A stretch of DNA of 64,000 nt from NCBI RefSeq assembly GCF_009724245.1, contig NZ_WNNK01000008.1, positions 1 through 64,000 on the forward strand, given 5' to 3'. Position 1 is the stretch's first letter. Every line of letters starts with the position of its first letter. Origin of the DNA: Pseudomonas spelaei (GTDB lineage Bacteria; Pseudomonadota; Gammaproteobacteria; Pseudomonadales; Pseudomonadaceae). Shown here piece by piece: positions 1-9,181 of the stretch. Made by a program: the position numbers and the translations under genes. The notes under the pieces are model-generated. The model had not been told where the DNA came from and made no database searches. It worked only from the letters and a program-made list of their open reading frames with translations.

Positions 1-56
1 CAAAGTGACCCGCCGTAAGGGCGGAACCCTAAGCGGCCGTTACCGCAGCAACGGAT
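1..56. repeat. Two-hairpin intergenic element
   Basis: Two short perfect inverted repeats lie side by side: CCGCC (10-14) with GGCGG (20-24), and CCGTT (37-41) with AACGG (50-54). No gene covers them. The arrangement resembles short structured repeats found between Pseudomonas genes, but family membership is from memory and was not tested. The left edge of the window may cut the element. Confidence 0.4.
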
Positions 57-95
57 ATGCCCCCCAACCCAACCGAGCCTGAACCAACGTGTCTT

Positions 96-545
96 CTACA
101 GATTCTTGACACTATTGAGGCTCATCAACCCCGCCAACGGAAAATCCCCCTCCAGCTCCGCCAAACTCGCAGTGCTCATCGGCTGCGGCTGACGCAAATG
201 ACCATGCTGCATAAAGCTGATCAAACTCCCCACCAGCGGCTGATGACTGACCAATAGCACCGTGTCATCAGTCTCAAGGTGACCCAACACCTCCAGTGGA
301 CTGCTCTCAGGCGTCAACCAGGCCACCGTGCGAATCTGCGGCTCAAACCCCAACGCCTCACGCACCAACTGCGCCGTCTGCTGCGCCCGCACATAAGGGC
401 TGGCGATAATTGCCTTGATCGGCTGGCCAATCAGATGAGCCGCACTGCGCAGCACTTCTGCACGACCATGCTCGGTAAGGTTGCGCTCAGCATCCGTGCG
501 GGCATGCCCTTCGGCTTCGCCGTGACGCAACACCCACACCTTCAT
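96..545 (-). CDS. sixA: Phosphohistidine phosphatase SixA
   Basis: This 149-residue protein starts MKVWVLRHGEAEGHA, with the RHG catalytic motif of the histidine phosphatase (phosphoglycerate mutase-like) superfamily at residues 7-9. A second conserved histidine lies in LLVSHQPLVG. Length and motifs match SixA, a small cytoplasmic enzyme that removes phosphate from histidine on phosphotransfer or PTS proteins. Its ATG overlaps the stop of the upstream DUF4389 gene by four bases (ATGA), so the two are probably translationally coupled. The native substrate in this organism is not evident from the sequence. Confidence 0.9.
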   Translation of the reverse strand: MKVWVLRHGEAEGHARTDAERNLTEHGRAEVLRSAAHLIGQPIKAIIASPYVRAQQTAQLVREALGFEPQIRTVAWLTPESSPLEVLGHLETDDTVLLVSHQPLVGSLISFMQHGHLRQPQPMSTASLAELEGDFPLAGLMSLNSVKNL

Positions 546-889
546 AGCTTGGGTTCCTCATCACGCACCGGATGCGGCGCCGGTGGCACGCTGTGGGCGG
601 CTTCGCCTTCCGGCGCGCGCGGGGTTGGCCAGTCGGCGAACGGCCAGGGTTTTTGCTCACTGTGGAAGCTACCAAAACGGCCGATCTGCGCGAGGAACTG
701 GCTGAGGCTGTCACCGAAGTTCATCAGGCCAAGGTTCGGCGCACCGTAAACCAGACGGTAAATCAGTTGCACCACCACCAGAGCCCCCAGGAGAAACTGC
801 GCCACTTGCCACACCAGGGCAAACACCAGCATCCACAGGACACGCAAAACAATGGACTCATACTTGGGTGCTGCTTTCGGATCGTTCAT
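542..889 (-). CDS. DUF4389 domain membrane protein
   Basis: A 115-residue protein starting MNDPKAAPKYE. The ATG at 889 is preferred over upstream starts because GAGGAA precedes it at good spacing. A hydrophobic stretch with two likely membrane segments (VLWMLVFALVWQVAQFLLGA and the following VVVQLIYRLV) is followed by a Pro/Glu-rich cytoplasmic-looking tail. The layout matches DUF4389 proteins of pseudomonads, whose function is unknown. It lies between gpsA (10-base gap) and sixA (4-base overlap), so gpsA-DUF4389-sixA probably forms one transcript. Confidence 0.85.
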   Translation of the reverse strand: MNDPKAAPKYESIVLRVLWMLVFALVWQVAQFLLGALVVVQLIYRLVYGAPNLGLMNFGDSLSQFLAQIGRFGSFHSEQKPWPFADWPTPRAPEGEAAHSVPPAPHPVRDEEPKL

Positions 890-899
890 CAGGCGTTCC

Positions 900-1925
900 T
901 CAGTTGAAACCACTGGTGGAAATAAAGTCGACATCGGTTTTCGGCTCGGCACGCATCAGCAACTCGATCACCTGATTCAAGGTGCGCCCTTCAAACAGGA
1001 TCGCGTGCAAGCCGGCGACCAGCGGCATATAGACCCCGACTTCCTGAGCCTTGGCCTTCAGCACTTTCAGGGTGTTGACCCCTTCGGCCACTTCCCCCAG
1101 GCGCGTCACGGCGTCTTCCAGGCTCAGGCCCTGGCCCAAGGCGAAGCCGACCTGATAGTTACGGCTTTTCGGTGATGAACACGTGACGATCAGGTCTCCG
1201 ACCCCGGCCAAGCCCAGGAAGGTCATTGGGTTAGCACCTTGATTGACCGCAAACCGGGTCATTTCCGCCAGCGCGCGAGTGATCAGCATGCTCTTGGTGT
1301 TCTCCCCCATGCCCAGGGCCACAGCCATGCCGGCGATGATCGCGTAAACGTTTTTCAGCGCCCCGCCCAGCTCCACACCGAAGCGGTCGGCACTGGCATA
1401 GACCCGGAAAGTACGGCCATGCAGCACTTCCTGAACCCGTTCACAGAGCGCCTCGTCCTCGCTGGCCACCACCGTGGCGGTCAAGGCATGCTCCGCCACT
1501 TCCCGCGCCAGGTTAGGCCCGGACAGCACGCCGATACGGGCCTGGGGGGCGATTTCTGCAAGGATTTCGCTCATCAGCTTGAAGGTGTGGGCCTCGATGC
1601 CCTTGGTCAGGCTGACCAGTTGCTTGCCGGCCAGACGCTCGGCGTGAGGCGCCAGCACCGAACGCAGGGCGCTGGACGGCAGGGCAACGAAGCACAGGTC
1701 GCAGGCCGTCAAGGTCGCCAACAGGTCGGTGACAGGCTCGACCGCCGGGTGAATCTTGATGCCTTTAAGGTAACGAGGGTTTTCACGATTGACCCGAATG
1801 GCCTCGGCCTGTTCGGGATCACGCATCCACTGGAGTACCCGGTGGCCGTTTTCAGCCAGCAGATTAGCCACGGCGGTACCAAAACTTCCGCCTCCCAGGA
1901 CCGCAATAGGGCGCTGTTCAGTCAT
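900..1925 (-). CDS. gpsA: Glycerol-3-phosphate dehydrogenase [NAD(P)+]
   Basis: This 341-residue cytoplasmic enzyme reduces dihydroxyacetone phosphate to sn-glycerol 3-phosphate, the backbone for phospholipids. The start at [13 protein letters not shown] places the nucleotide-binding [10 protein letters not shown] at residues 10-19. Further family marks are GPNLAREVA, the lysine in [10 protein letters not shown], and [14 protein letters not shown] with SRNYQVG. An in-frame extension upstream has no family similarity and was not used. The gene heads a probable operon with the DUF4389 gene and sixA. Confidence 0.95.
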   Translation of the reverse strand: MTEQRPIAVLGGGSFGTAVANLLAENGHRVLQWMRDPEQAEAIRVNRENPRYLKGIKIHPAVEPVTDLLATLTACDLCFVALPSSALRSVLAPHAERLAGKQLVSLTKGIEAHTFKLMSEILAEIAPQARIGVLSGPNLAREVAEHALTATVVASEDEALCERVQEVLHGRTFRVYASADRFGVELGGALKNVYAIIAGMAVALGMGENTKSMLITRALAEMTRFAVNQGANPMTFLGLAGVGDLIVTCSSPKSRNYQVGFALGQGLSLEDAVTRLGEVAEGVNTLKVLKAKAQEVGVYMPLVAGLHAILFEGRTLNQVIELLMRAEPKTDVDFISTSGFN

Positions 1926-2120
1926 ATGCAATCCGTTAATCCATACCAGTGGCGATGGCGGCATTATACGGGGCGACCCGCCTGCGGCCAGCCCCCGCGT
2001 AAATTCCTGCGTTTGTCGGAAAGTGGCGTGTTTGCATGAGGTAATTGCAAGGACCCCGACTGGCAAAAGCCCCCGCCTCAGTTAACATGGGCGGCTATTC
2101 GATATTATCAAGGCCGTGCC

Positions 2121-4238
2121 GTGTATTTGGGCCCTCCTCCTCGTTCATACCTCGTTCTGGCGCTGTTGTTCAGCGGGCCATTGCTGGCCGATGATCTGTT
2201 CCTCGACAGCCAGCCGCTGCCGCAGGTGTTGACCGCGACCCGACTCAAGCAGTCAGCCGCAGCGGTGCCCGGCAGCATGACGGTGATCGACAGCGAACTG
2301 ATCAAGGCCAGCGGCGCGCGGGATATCGCTGAATTGCTGCGGCTGGTACCCGGGATGATGGTCGGTTACACCTCCGGCAACCAGGCGGCGGTCAACTACC
2401 ACGGTACCAACGCCAGTGACGCGCGGCGCATGCAGGTGCTGATCGACGGCCGCTCGGTGTACCGTGCCGGCCTGGCCACCGTGGACTGGAGCGACATCCC
2501 GGTAGCCATGGAAGACATTGAGCGCATCGAGGTATTCCGGGGGCCCAACACCGTCAGCTACGGCGCCAACGCGCTGATGGCGGTGGTCAACATCCTCACC
2601 CGCTCGCCAGCCAACAGCCAAGGCACACGGATGAAGGTCACCCGGGGTGAACGGGGAATCAATGACTACTACGCCAGCCAGGGCATGGGCTGGGAAACCG
2701 GCAACCTGCGGCTGTCGGTTTCCGGGCAGCAGGATGATGGTTTTGACACTAATGAGCTCGGCGCCGACCGGCGCGACAGCCGACGTCTGAACCGCTTCAG
2801 CCTTGCAGTCAGCCAAACCCTGAACCAGCAACAGAGCATCGACTGGCAATTCAATGCCAAGGAAGGGAGCAACCAGCGCCCTTACACCTACAAGCCGGTA
2901 TTCGACGGGATTACCGAAGGCGGCACCAATTCCGACGTCACCGCCAAGGACTATGCCGGCTCGCTGCGCTGGAACTTCGACTTCAGTCCCGAACACAGCC
3001 TTTATATCCAAGGCTCGGCCCAGCAGTGGGATCGCCGGCAGATCTGGAAAGCCTGCGACGCCAAGGTCTCGTTCAGCCCGGAACTGACCCAACTCTGGCA
3101 ACTCAATTCAAACTACGCCGAGAAACTGGCGCGGCACATGGATAACTACACCAGCGCACCGCCGGGAAGCGCTGCCGAACAGGCCCTGGCAAACCAGGTG
3201 CTGGACCAATGGAGAAACGGTGGCGGTAAAGACAGCGTCTGCGGCAACATCGACCAAAGCACCCGGGAAAGCCGCTACGACCTGGAACTGCAAGACACCC
3301 TCAGCCTGACCGACAGCCTGCGCCTGGTCAGCGGCATGAATTACCGCTATGACCGCGCCGACTCCGACACCTACTTCAACGGCACCCTGGACGACAACAC
3401 CTGGCGCCTGTTCGGCCACCTGGAATGGCGGGCCAGCGAGCACTGGCTGCTGCAGGGTGGTGCGATGTTCGAGGACACGCGACTGAGCGGCAACTCCCTG
3501 ACGCCCAGGGTTGCCGTCAACTACCTGATCAACCCGCGCCACGGCCTGCGGGCGGTGTATTCCGAAGCCATCCGCTCGCCGGACATGTTCGAGAACAACG
3601 TCAACTGGAGCTACCGGGTTACCAATCTCAGCTCGCCGGCCTACGGACAGAATTCTGGCCAATACTTCGTCAAGACCCGCGGCCCGGGCAATCTCGACAA
3701 GGAGCTGATGCGCTCGCGAGAATTGGGCTACAACGGCTTTTTTGCCGACATCGGGCTGAACGTCGACGTGAAACTGTTCTATGACGAAATCACCGACATG
3801 ATCAGCGAGCCACTGCGCAACAACCAGTACATCGCCAGCAACGCCAACAGCTCACGCTTTACCGGCACCGAAACCCAGCTCGACTGGCGCGTAAACGCCG
3901 CAGACCGACTGCGCCTGACCTATGCGTATGTCGATGCCAGCGCCACCAACCCTCTCGACCAACAGCAAACCGCCCGCAACAGTGGCTCCGCCGGCTGGCT
4001 GCGCGAGTGGGGTCAAGGCTGGTCCAGTGCGCTGTTCTATTATGGCGACGATGCCCTCAACCAATATCGCTTCGAACGGGTCGATATGCGGGTGGCCAAG
4101 CGCATTGCCTTGGGCAAAGCCAACCTGGAGCTGGCCGGCATGTTGCAGCAACGGCTCGATAACCAGCCCACCACCTGGGCCGACAACAACTACGACCAGC
4201 GCCACGTGCTCTACTTCAGTGCGGAGTTAGAGTTCTAG
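2121..4238 (+). CDS. TonB-dependent outer-membrane receptor
   Basis: A 705-residue protein with a GTG start. The signal peptide (YLVLALLFSGPLLA) is followed by a candidate TonB box around PQVLTATR, a plug domain with IAELLRLVPGMMVG and IERIEVFRGPNTVSYGANA, and a long beta-barrel ending in an aromatic residue (AELEF). It would import or sense a ligand across the outer membrane using TonB energy. The stop TAG abuts the ATG of the next gene, tying it to a periplasmic binding protein and a hybrid kinase. Ligand unknown; the lack of iron genes nearby leaves siderophore or other substrates open. Confidence 0.88.
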   Translation: MYLGPPPRSYLVLALLFSGPLLADDLFLDSQPLPQVLTATRLKQSAAAVPGSMTVIDSELIKASGARDIAELLRLVPGMMVGYTSGNQAAVNYHGTNASDARRMQVLIDGRSVYRAGLATVDWSDIPVAMEDIERIEVFRGPNTVSYGANALMAVVNILTRSPANSQGTRMKVTRGERGINDYYASQGMGWETGNLRLSVSGQQDDGFDTNELGADRRDSRRLNRFSLAVSQTLNQQQSIDWQFNAKEGSNQRPYTYKPVFDGITEGGTNSDVTAKDYAGSLRWNFDFSPEHSLYIQGSAQQWDRRQIWKACDAKVSFSPELTQLWQLNSNYAEKLARHMDNYTSAPPGSAAEQALANQVLDQWRNGGGKDSVCGNIDQSTRESRYDLELQDTLSLTDSLRLVSGMNYRYDRADSDTYFNGTLDDNTWRLFGHLEWRASEHWLLQGGAMFEDTRLSGNSLTPRVAVNYLINPRHGLRAVYSEAIRSPDMFENNVNWSYRVTNLSSPAYGQNSGQYFVKTRGPGNLDKELMRSRELGYNGFFADIGLNVDVKLFYDEITDMISEPLRNNQYIASNANSSRFTGTETQLDWRVNAADRLRLTYAYVDASATNPLDQQQTARNSGSAGWLREWGQGWSSALFYYGDDALNQYRFERVDMRVAKRIALGKANLELAGMLQQRLDNQPTTWADNNYDQRHVLYFSAELEF

Positions 4239-5171
4239 ATGAGCCGCCCTTCGTCACGGATGACCCACCTCTTTACCGCCTGCGTCTGGCGACGCTGCCT
4301 GTTGCTCGCCAGCCTGCTGTTCGCCACACCGACCTGGGCGGCCGAGATTCTGCTGACCGCCGCCGAGGATGGTCCCGGCGTACAGGCTTTCGTCCAGGCC
4401 CTGGGCCAGCAACGCCCGGAAGACCGCGTCACGTTCACACCGCTCAGTGACCTTCCCGCGCCAGGTCACTTGCCGAGCGCTACTCGCCTGATCCTGCTGG
4501 ACCTGAAAAGCCTCGACTGGCGCTTGCAGGACAATCAGGGCCCGCCGACCCTGGTGCTGCGCATCAGCCGCCTGCAAGCCCGCCAACATTTGGGGCATGG
4601 CGTGCCACCAAGGATCAGCCTGTTGTGGAGCGACCCGCCGCTGGAGCGTCAGCTACGCCTGATCGCCGATATCCTGCCCCAGGCGCGGCGCATCGGTGTC
4701 CTATACGGCATCGAGAGTGACTTTCTGCTCCACGAACTACGCCAGCACGCCACGTCCATGGGCCTGGAAATCGTCTCCCAACCCTGGGACAACATTAATG
4801 ACAGCCGCCCGCTGCAAACCCTGTTCAAGAACAGCGATGTGCTGTTGGGACTGGACGACCCCCAGTTGTATAACCCGAAAACCGCAAAAAACCTGCTGCT
4901 GAGCAGTTACGCCAGACAGTTGCCGTTGATCGGGCCCAACGCAGGCTTCGTCAAGGCCGGCAGCCTGGCCAGCACCTACAGCGATCAAAGCGATTGGCTG
5001 GCCGTACTCGACCGCCTGCTGGATCACTCACCGTCCAGCTGGCCACGCTCGCTGTACCCGGAACACTTCAAAGTCGTAGGCAATCCACAAGTCGCACGCT
5101 CACTGGGGATCGAACAGGTGGATGAAGCCGCTGTTGCAGTCCGATTGACCGAAGGAGAAAAACGTCCATGA
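4239..5171 (+). CDS. Periplasmic ABC-type substrate-binding protein (sensor component?)
   Basis: A 310-residue protein. A positively charged start and LLLASLLFATPTWAAE give a signal peptide cleaved near residue 35. The rest looks like a two-lobed binding protein of the ABC substrate-binding (TrpX/DUF534-like) type, with IGVLYGIESDFLLHEL and LPLIGPNAGFVKAGSLAS. No permease or ATPase gene is nearby. The start follows the receptor stop without a gap, and its TGA overlaps the ATG of the hybrid kinase (ATGA). I infer that it hands a ligand to the kinase rather than to a transporter. The family assignment is by pattern only. Confidence 0.7.
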   Translation: MSRPSSRMTHLFTACVWRRCLLLASLLFATPTWAAEILLTAAEDGPGVQAFVQALGQQRPEDRVTFTPLSDLPAPGHLPSATRLILLDLKSLDWRLQDNQGPPTLVLRISRLQARQHLGHGVPPRISLLWSDPPLERQLRLIADILPQARRIGVLYGIESDFLLHELRQHATSMGLEIVSQPWDNINDSRPLQTLFKNSDVLLGLDDPQLYNPKTAKNLLLSSYARQLPLIGPNAGFVKAGSLASTYSDQSDWLAVLDRLLDHSPSSWPRSLYPEHFKVVGNPQVARSLGIEQVDEAAVAVRLTEGEKRP

Positions 5172-7069
5172 CCTTCCGTCGCCGTTGGGACATTAGTACC
5201 CGAACCCAGATCATCACCCTGGGCCCAGCCTTGTTACTGACGCTGCTGCTGATCAGTTTCTTCACCTTCGTACGGATTCAGGACCTGCGCCAGGAACTCG
5301 ACCACACCGGCCAACTGATCGCCAACCAACTGGCCCCGGCCACCGAGTACGGCGTGATCTCCGGCAACAACGACGTACTGGAAAGCCTGTTGCGGGCCAC
5401 CCTGGCCACGCCCCATGTGCGCTTCCTGGAAATCCAGGACAGCACCGAAAACATTCTGGTCTACGTCGAGCAACCCTCGGAAAAACACGACCGCTCGCTG
5501 TCGGTGAAAGTGTTCCAGGCGCCGATACGCTTGCAGCATATCCAGTTGGGTAATGACTTCTTCCAGGACAGCAGCGCGCAGCCCAAGGCACCTCGGGCGG
5601 ACTACCTGGGCCGGGTCATCGTCGGTATGTCAAACGATGCCTTCAGCCAGCGCCAGCAGGAAATTCTGTTCAAGGCCGGAATCCTCGCGTTGTTTGCCCT
5701 GCTCTTTACCTTTTTGCTGGCACGGCGCCTGGCCGCCAGCCTGTCGCAACCGATCAGCGCCATGGGCCATGCGGTCAAGGCCATCCAACAGGGTGACTAT
5801 AAAACGCCACTACCGATCGTCGATGACTCGGAACTGGGCGACCTCTCCCGCCACATTAACAACCTCGCCGAAGGCCTCAACCAGGCCAGCCGCGAACAGC
5901 ATCAGGCCATGGCCCAGTTGATCCAGACTCGCGAAGAAGCCGAGCGGGCAAACAATGCCAAGTCGGATTTCCTGGCGATGATGAGCCACGAACTGCGCAC
6001 CCCGATGAACGGCGTACTGGGCATGCTGCAACTGCTGGAAACCACCGACATGACCGAGGAGCAGACCGAATATGCGGCGCTGGCCTCCGAGTCCACCGAA
6101 CACCTGCTCAAAGTCATCAACGACATTCTCGACTTCTCGCGCATCGAGCGCGCGGCCCTGGAGCTTGAGCACATCCCGTTCAATCTGGTCGAGTTGATCA
6201 ACAGTTGTGCCCAGGCCTTCCAGCACAGCGCCCTGCAACGTGGGCTGGTGTTGGAGTTGTCGATACCGCGAGGCATGGATTCGTTGCAGGTCCGCGGTGA
6301 CCCGACGCGGATCCGGCAGATTCTGGTAAACCTGATCGGTAATGCGCTCAAGTTTACAGAACGTGGCACCGTCACCGTCGAGCCCCACTGGCAGACGCTT
6401 GACCATGAACTGTTGTGGTTCACCTGCACCGTGCGTGACAGCGGGATAGGCATCTCGGCCGAACGCCTGGAGTTGATGTTCGACGCGTTTCAACAGGCTG
6501 ACAGTTCCATCTCAAGACGCTACGGCGGCACCGGCTTGGGCTTGCCCATCGCACGTACCCTGGCCGAGCGGATGGGCGGCACCTTGCGCGCCCAGAGCAA
6601 AGAAGGCCAGGGTTCGGTGTTTACTCTGGAAATCCCACTGGCGATCTACCAGCAAAGCCTGCCGGTCATCGCGCCGGATGCCCAGGGCAAAACCAGCGCA
6701 GGCGAGGGACGTAATGTCTTGCTGGTGGAAGACAACCCGGTCAACCGCACGGTAGTTGAAGCCATGCTGCGCAGCCTGGGGTTCGAAGTCAGCATCGCCA
6801 CCGACGGCGCCGAGGCGATTCGCAGTGCCGAAAGCCTGATTTTTACCGCAATCCTGATGGATTGCCGGCTGCCATTGATCGACGGTTACGAAGCCACCCG
6901 GCAGATTCGCCAACTGCCCGGCTGCGCCGATCTGCCGATCATCGCCCTGACCGCCAACGCCTTGCAGGGCGACCGCGAAGCCTGTCTGGCCGCGGGAATG
7001 AACGACTACCTGGCAAAGCCGTTCAAACGTACGGATTTGCAGCAAATCCTACAACGCTGGGTTCAGTAG
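5168..7069 (+). CDS. Hybrid sensor histidine kinase/response regulator
   Basis: A 633-residue inner-membrane kinase. A first membrane helix (about 18-36), a periplasmic domain (about 40-165) and a second helix (about 168-186) are followed by a HAMP segment and the H-box SHELRTPMNG, with the phosphorylatable histidine at 274. An ATP-binding domain (N-box ILVNLIGNALKFTERG, then DSGIGIS and GGTGLGLPIA) and a receiver domain (LLVEDNPVNR) with acceptor Asp565 in LMDCRLP complete it. There is no Hpt or output domain, so an external phosphotransfer partner is expected. It is the last gene of the receptor/binding protein/kinase unit. Confidence 0.93.
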   Translation: MTFRRRWDISTRTQIITLGPALLLTLLLISFFTFVRIQDLRQELDHTGQLIANQLAPATEYGVISGNNDVLESLLRATLATPHVRFLEIQDSTENILVYVEQPSEKHDRSLSVKVFQAPIRLQHIQLGNDFFQDSSAQPKAPRADYLGRVIVGMSNDAFSQRQQEILFKAGILALFALLFTFLLARRLAASLSQPISAMGHAVKAIQQGDYKTPLPIVDDSELGDLSRHINNLAEGLNQASREQHQAMAQLIQTREEAERANNAKSDFLAMMSHELRTPMNGVLGMLQLLETTDMTEEQTEYAALASESTEHLLKVINDILDFSRIERAALELEHIPFNLVELINSCAQAFQHSALQRGLVLELSIPRGMDSLQVRGDPTRIRQILVNLIGNALKFTERGTVTVEPHWQTLDHELLWFTCTVRDSGIGISAERLELMFDAFQQADSSISRRYGGTGLGLPIARTLAERMGGTLRAQSKEGQGSVFTLEIPLAIYQQSLPVIAPDAQGKTSAGEGRNVLLVEDNPVNRTVVEAMLRSLGFEVSIATDGAEAIRSAESLIFTAILMDCRLPLIDGYEATRQIRQLPGCADLPIIALTANALQGDREACLAAGMNDYLAKPFKRTDLQQILQRWVQ

Positions 7070-7158
7070 ATGGGCACCATCGGCCAACTGCGACTGGCGT
7101 GAAAGGCGAAAGTGCGGCAGTCTTAGGCACCCGAACGGGCCTGTAAATCGGCCCGGTT

Positions 7159-7185
7159 TATAATTTCAGTGCACAAGTGTACATT
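7159..7185 (+). promoter_or_regulatory. Candidate fabA promoter -10 and DesT-like operator
   Basis: A perfect -10 hexamer TATAAT (7159-7164) lies about 150 bases before fabA, with no good -35. Just downstream is AGTGCACAAGTGTACATT (7168-7185), an imperfect palindrome agreeing with its own reverse complement at 12 of 18 positions. Its AGTG-AC....TGT pattern resembles my recollection of the DesT operator upstream of P. aeruginosa fabAB. A repressor there would block initiation. Inference only. Confidence 0.4.
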
Positions 7186-7317
7186 CATGTCCTTGACGCT
7201 GTGACTTTCACTACAACGCAATAGTCTATGTGTAGGCTGCCGATGTGAGGCATGAACGCTTCAGTCGGTCGGGAAGATTTGCCCTACCCTGCCGCATGGG
7301 ACTATTGAGGAGCTCGC

Positions 7318-7833
7318 ATGACCAAACAAAACGCCTTTACTCGGGAAGATCTGCTGCGCTGCAGTCGCGGTGAGCTGTTCGGCCCAGGTAACGCGCAACT
7401 GCCCGCCCCGAACATGCTGATGGTGGATCGCATCACCCATATCAGCGAAGAGGGTGGCAAGTACGGCAAAGGTGAATTGGTCGCCGAGCTGGATATCACC
7501 CCTGACCTGTGGTTTTTCGCCTGCCATTTCGAAGGCGATCCGGTAATGCCGGGCTGCCTGGGCCTCGACGCCATGTGGCAGTTGGTCGGTTTCTACCTCG
7601 GCTGGCAAGGCTTGCCGGGGCGTGGCCGGGCCCTGGGTTCGGGCGAAGTGAAGTTCTTTGGCCAGGTCTTGCCGACCGCCAAGAAAGTCACTTACAACAT
7701 TCAAATCAAGCGCGTCCTCAAGGGCAAGCTGAACCTGGCCATTGCCGATGGTTCGGTGACTGTCGACGGTCGCGAGATTTATACTGCCGAAGGCCTTCGG
7801 GTCGGCGTATTCACTTCCACTGACAACTTTTAA
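7318..7833 (+). CDS. fabA: 3-hydroxydecanoyl-ACP dehydratase/isomerase FabA
   Basis: A 171-residue cytoplasmic enzyme that dehydrates 3-hydroxydecanoyl-ACP and isomerises trans-2- to cis-3-decenoyl-ACP, the branch point of anaerobic-type unsaturated fatty acid synthesis. The hot-dog active-site residues His70 ([14 protein letters not shown]) and Asp84 (GLDAMWQ) are both present, and length is as for the family. GAGGAG precedes the ATG. It is followed 11 bases later by fabB, so the pair is one operon. A candidate regulated promoter lies upstream. Confidence 0.97.
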   Translation: MTKQNAFTREDLLRCSRGELFGPGNAQLPAPNMLMVDRITHISEEGGKYGKGELVAELDITPDLWFFACHFEGDPVMPGCLGLDAMWQLVGFYLGWQGLPGRGRALGSGEVKFFGQVLPTAKKVTYNIQIKRVLKGKLNLAIADGSVTVDGREIYTAEGLRVGVFTSTDNF

Positions 7834-7844
7834 GGGTTATCCGC

Positions 7845-9065
7845 ATGCGCCGCGTCGTTATCACTGGTCTGGGCATCGTTTCGTGCCTGGGCAATGACAA
7901 AGAGACCGTCTCCGCTAACCTGCGTGCAAGTCGCCCTGGCATCCGATTCAACCCGGAATATGCCGAAATGGGTCTGCGTAGCCAGGTTTCCGGCTCCATC
8001 GACCTGCCCCTCGAAGAGCTGATCGATCGCAAGATCTATCGCTTCGTCGGCCACGCAGCCGCCTACGCCTACCTGGCCATGAAGGACGCGATCGCTGATT
8101 CCGGTCTGACCGACGACCAGGTGTCCAACCCGCGTACCGGCCTGATCGCCGGCTCCGGCGGCGCGTCGACCTTGAACCAGATGGAAGCGCTGGACATCCT
8201 GCGCGAGAAAGGCGTCAAGCGCGTTGGCCCGTACCGTGTCACGCGGACCATGGGCAGCACCGTTTCCGCCTGCCTGGCCACGCCGTTCAAGATCAAGGGC
8301 GTGAACTACTCGATCTCCTCCGCTTGCGCCACCAGTGCTCACTGCATCGGTACTGCGGTCGAGCAGATCCAGTTGGGCAAGCAGGACATCGTGTTCGCGG
8401 GTGGTGGTGAAGAAGAACATTGGAGCCAATCGTTCCTGTTCGACGCCATGGGCGCCCTGTCCACTCAGTACAACGAAACCCCGGAGAAAGCCTCCCGCGC
8501 CTACGACGCCAAGCGTGACGGTTTCGTCATCGCCGGCGGTGGCGGCATGGTGGTGGTCGAGGAGCTGGAACACGCTCTGGCCCGTGGCGCGAAGATCTAC
8601 GCGGAAATCGTCGGCTACGGTGCTACTTCCGACGGCTACGACATGGTTGCGCCAAGCGGCGAAGGCGCGATCCGCTGCATGCAGATGGCCATGGCCACCG
8701 TTGACGGCCCGATCGACTACCTGAACACCCACGGCACCTCGACTCCGGTCGGCGACTCCAAGGAAATGGAAGGCGTACGTGCGGTATTCGGCGACAAGGC
8801 ACCGGCGATCAGCTCTACCAAGAGCCTGTCGGGTCACTCCCTGGGCGCCGCGGGCGTTCACGAAGCGATCTACTGCCTGTTGATGATGGAAGGCAACTTC
8901 ATGGCAGGTTCTGCCAACATCGAGGAACTGGATCCGGAAGTGGCTGACATGCCGATCCTGACCAAGACCCGTGAAGATGCAACCATCAACACCGTGATGA
9001 GCAACAGCTTCGGCTTCGGTGGCACCAATGCCACCCTGGTGCTGAAACGCTGGCAGGGCAAGTAA
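7845..9065 (+). CDS. fabB: 3-oxoacyl-ACP synthase I FabB
   Basis: A 406-residue condensing enzyme that extends cis-3-decenoyl-ACP, committing it to unsaturated fatty acids. The Cys-His-His triad is visible: Cys161 in SSACATSAH, His296 in [11 protein letters not shown] and His331 in GHSLGAAG, with the Gly-rich [10 protein letters not shown] near the end. It is co-transcribed with fabA, with which it forms the standard pseudomonad unsaturated fatty acid pair. A REP doublet follows directly after the stop. Confidence 0.97.
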   Translation: MRRVVITGLGIVSCLGNDKETVSANLRASRPGIRFNPEYAEMGLRSQVSGSIDLPLEELIDRKIYRFVGHAAAYAYLAMKDAIADSGLTDDQVSNPRTGLIAGSGGASTLNQMEALDILREKGVKRVGPYRVTRTMGSTVSACLATPFKIKGVNYSISSACATSAHCIGTAVEQIQLGKQDIVFAGGGEEEHWSQSFLFDAMGALSTQYNETPEKASRAYDAKRDGFVIAGGGGMVVVEELEHALARGAKIYAEIVGYGATSDGYDMVAPSGEGAIRCMQMAMATVDGPIDYLNTHGTSTPVGDSKEMEGVRAVFGDKAPAISSTKSLSGHSLGAAGVHEAIYCLLMMEGNFMAGSANIEELDPEVADMPILTKTREDATINTVMSNSFGFGGTNATLVLKRWQGK

Positions 9066-9088
9066 GCCTCGCAAACCGAGTCGCCTGC

Positions 9089-9159
9089 TTCGCGAGCAAG
9101 CCCGCTCCCACACTTGACCGTGTACATGGTCGAAATGTGGGAGCGGGCTTGCTCGCGAA
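9089..9159. repeat. REP doublet (REPIN), TCGCGA variant
   Basis: Two inverted copies of about 24 bases (9089-9112 and 9136-9159) share the core GAGCGGGCTTGCTCGCGA. They are separated by 23 bases and would fold into a long hairpin. It sits between the convergent fabB and chemoreceptor genes, where it may also act as a transcript end. Confidence 0.93.
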
Positions 9160-9181
9160 TGGGCCAACTCGATTTCAAGCC

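Noticed and set aside
57..257. A small open frame on the plus strand at the left edge
   Set aside because: It runs antisense through sixA, which is a clear gene.
7193..7227. TTGACG with TAGTCT as a second fabA promoter
   Set aside because: The spacing of 23 bases is too long and closer -10 candidates are poor.
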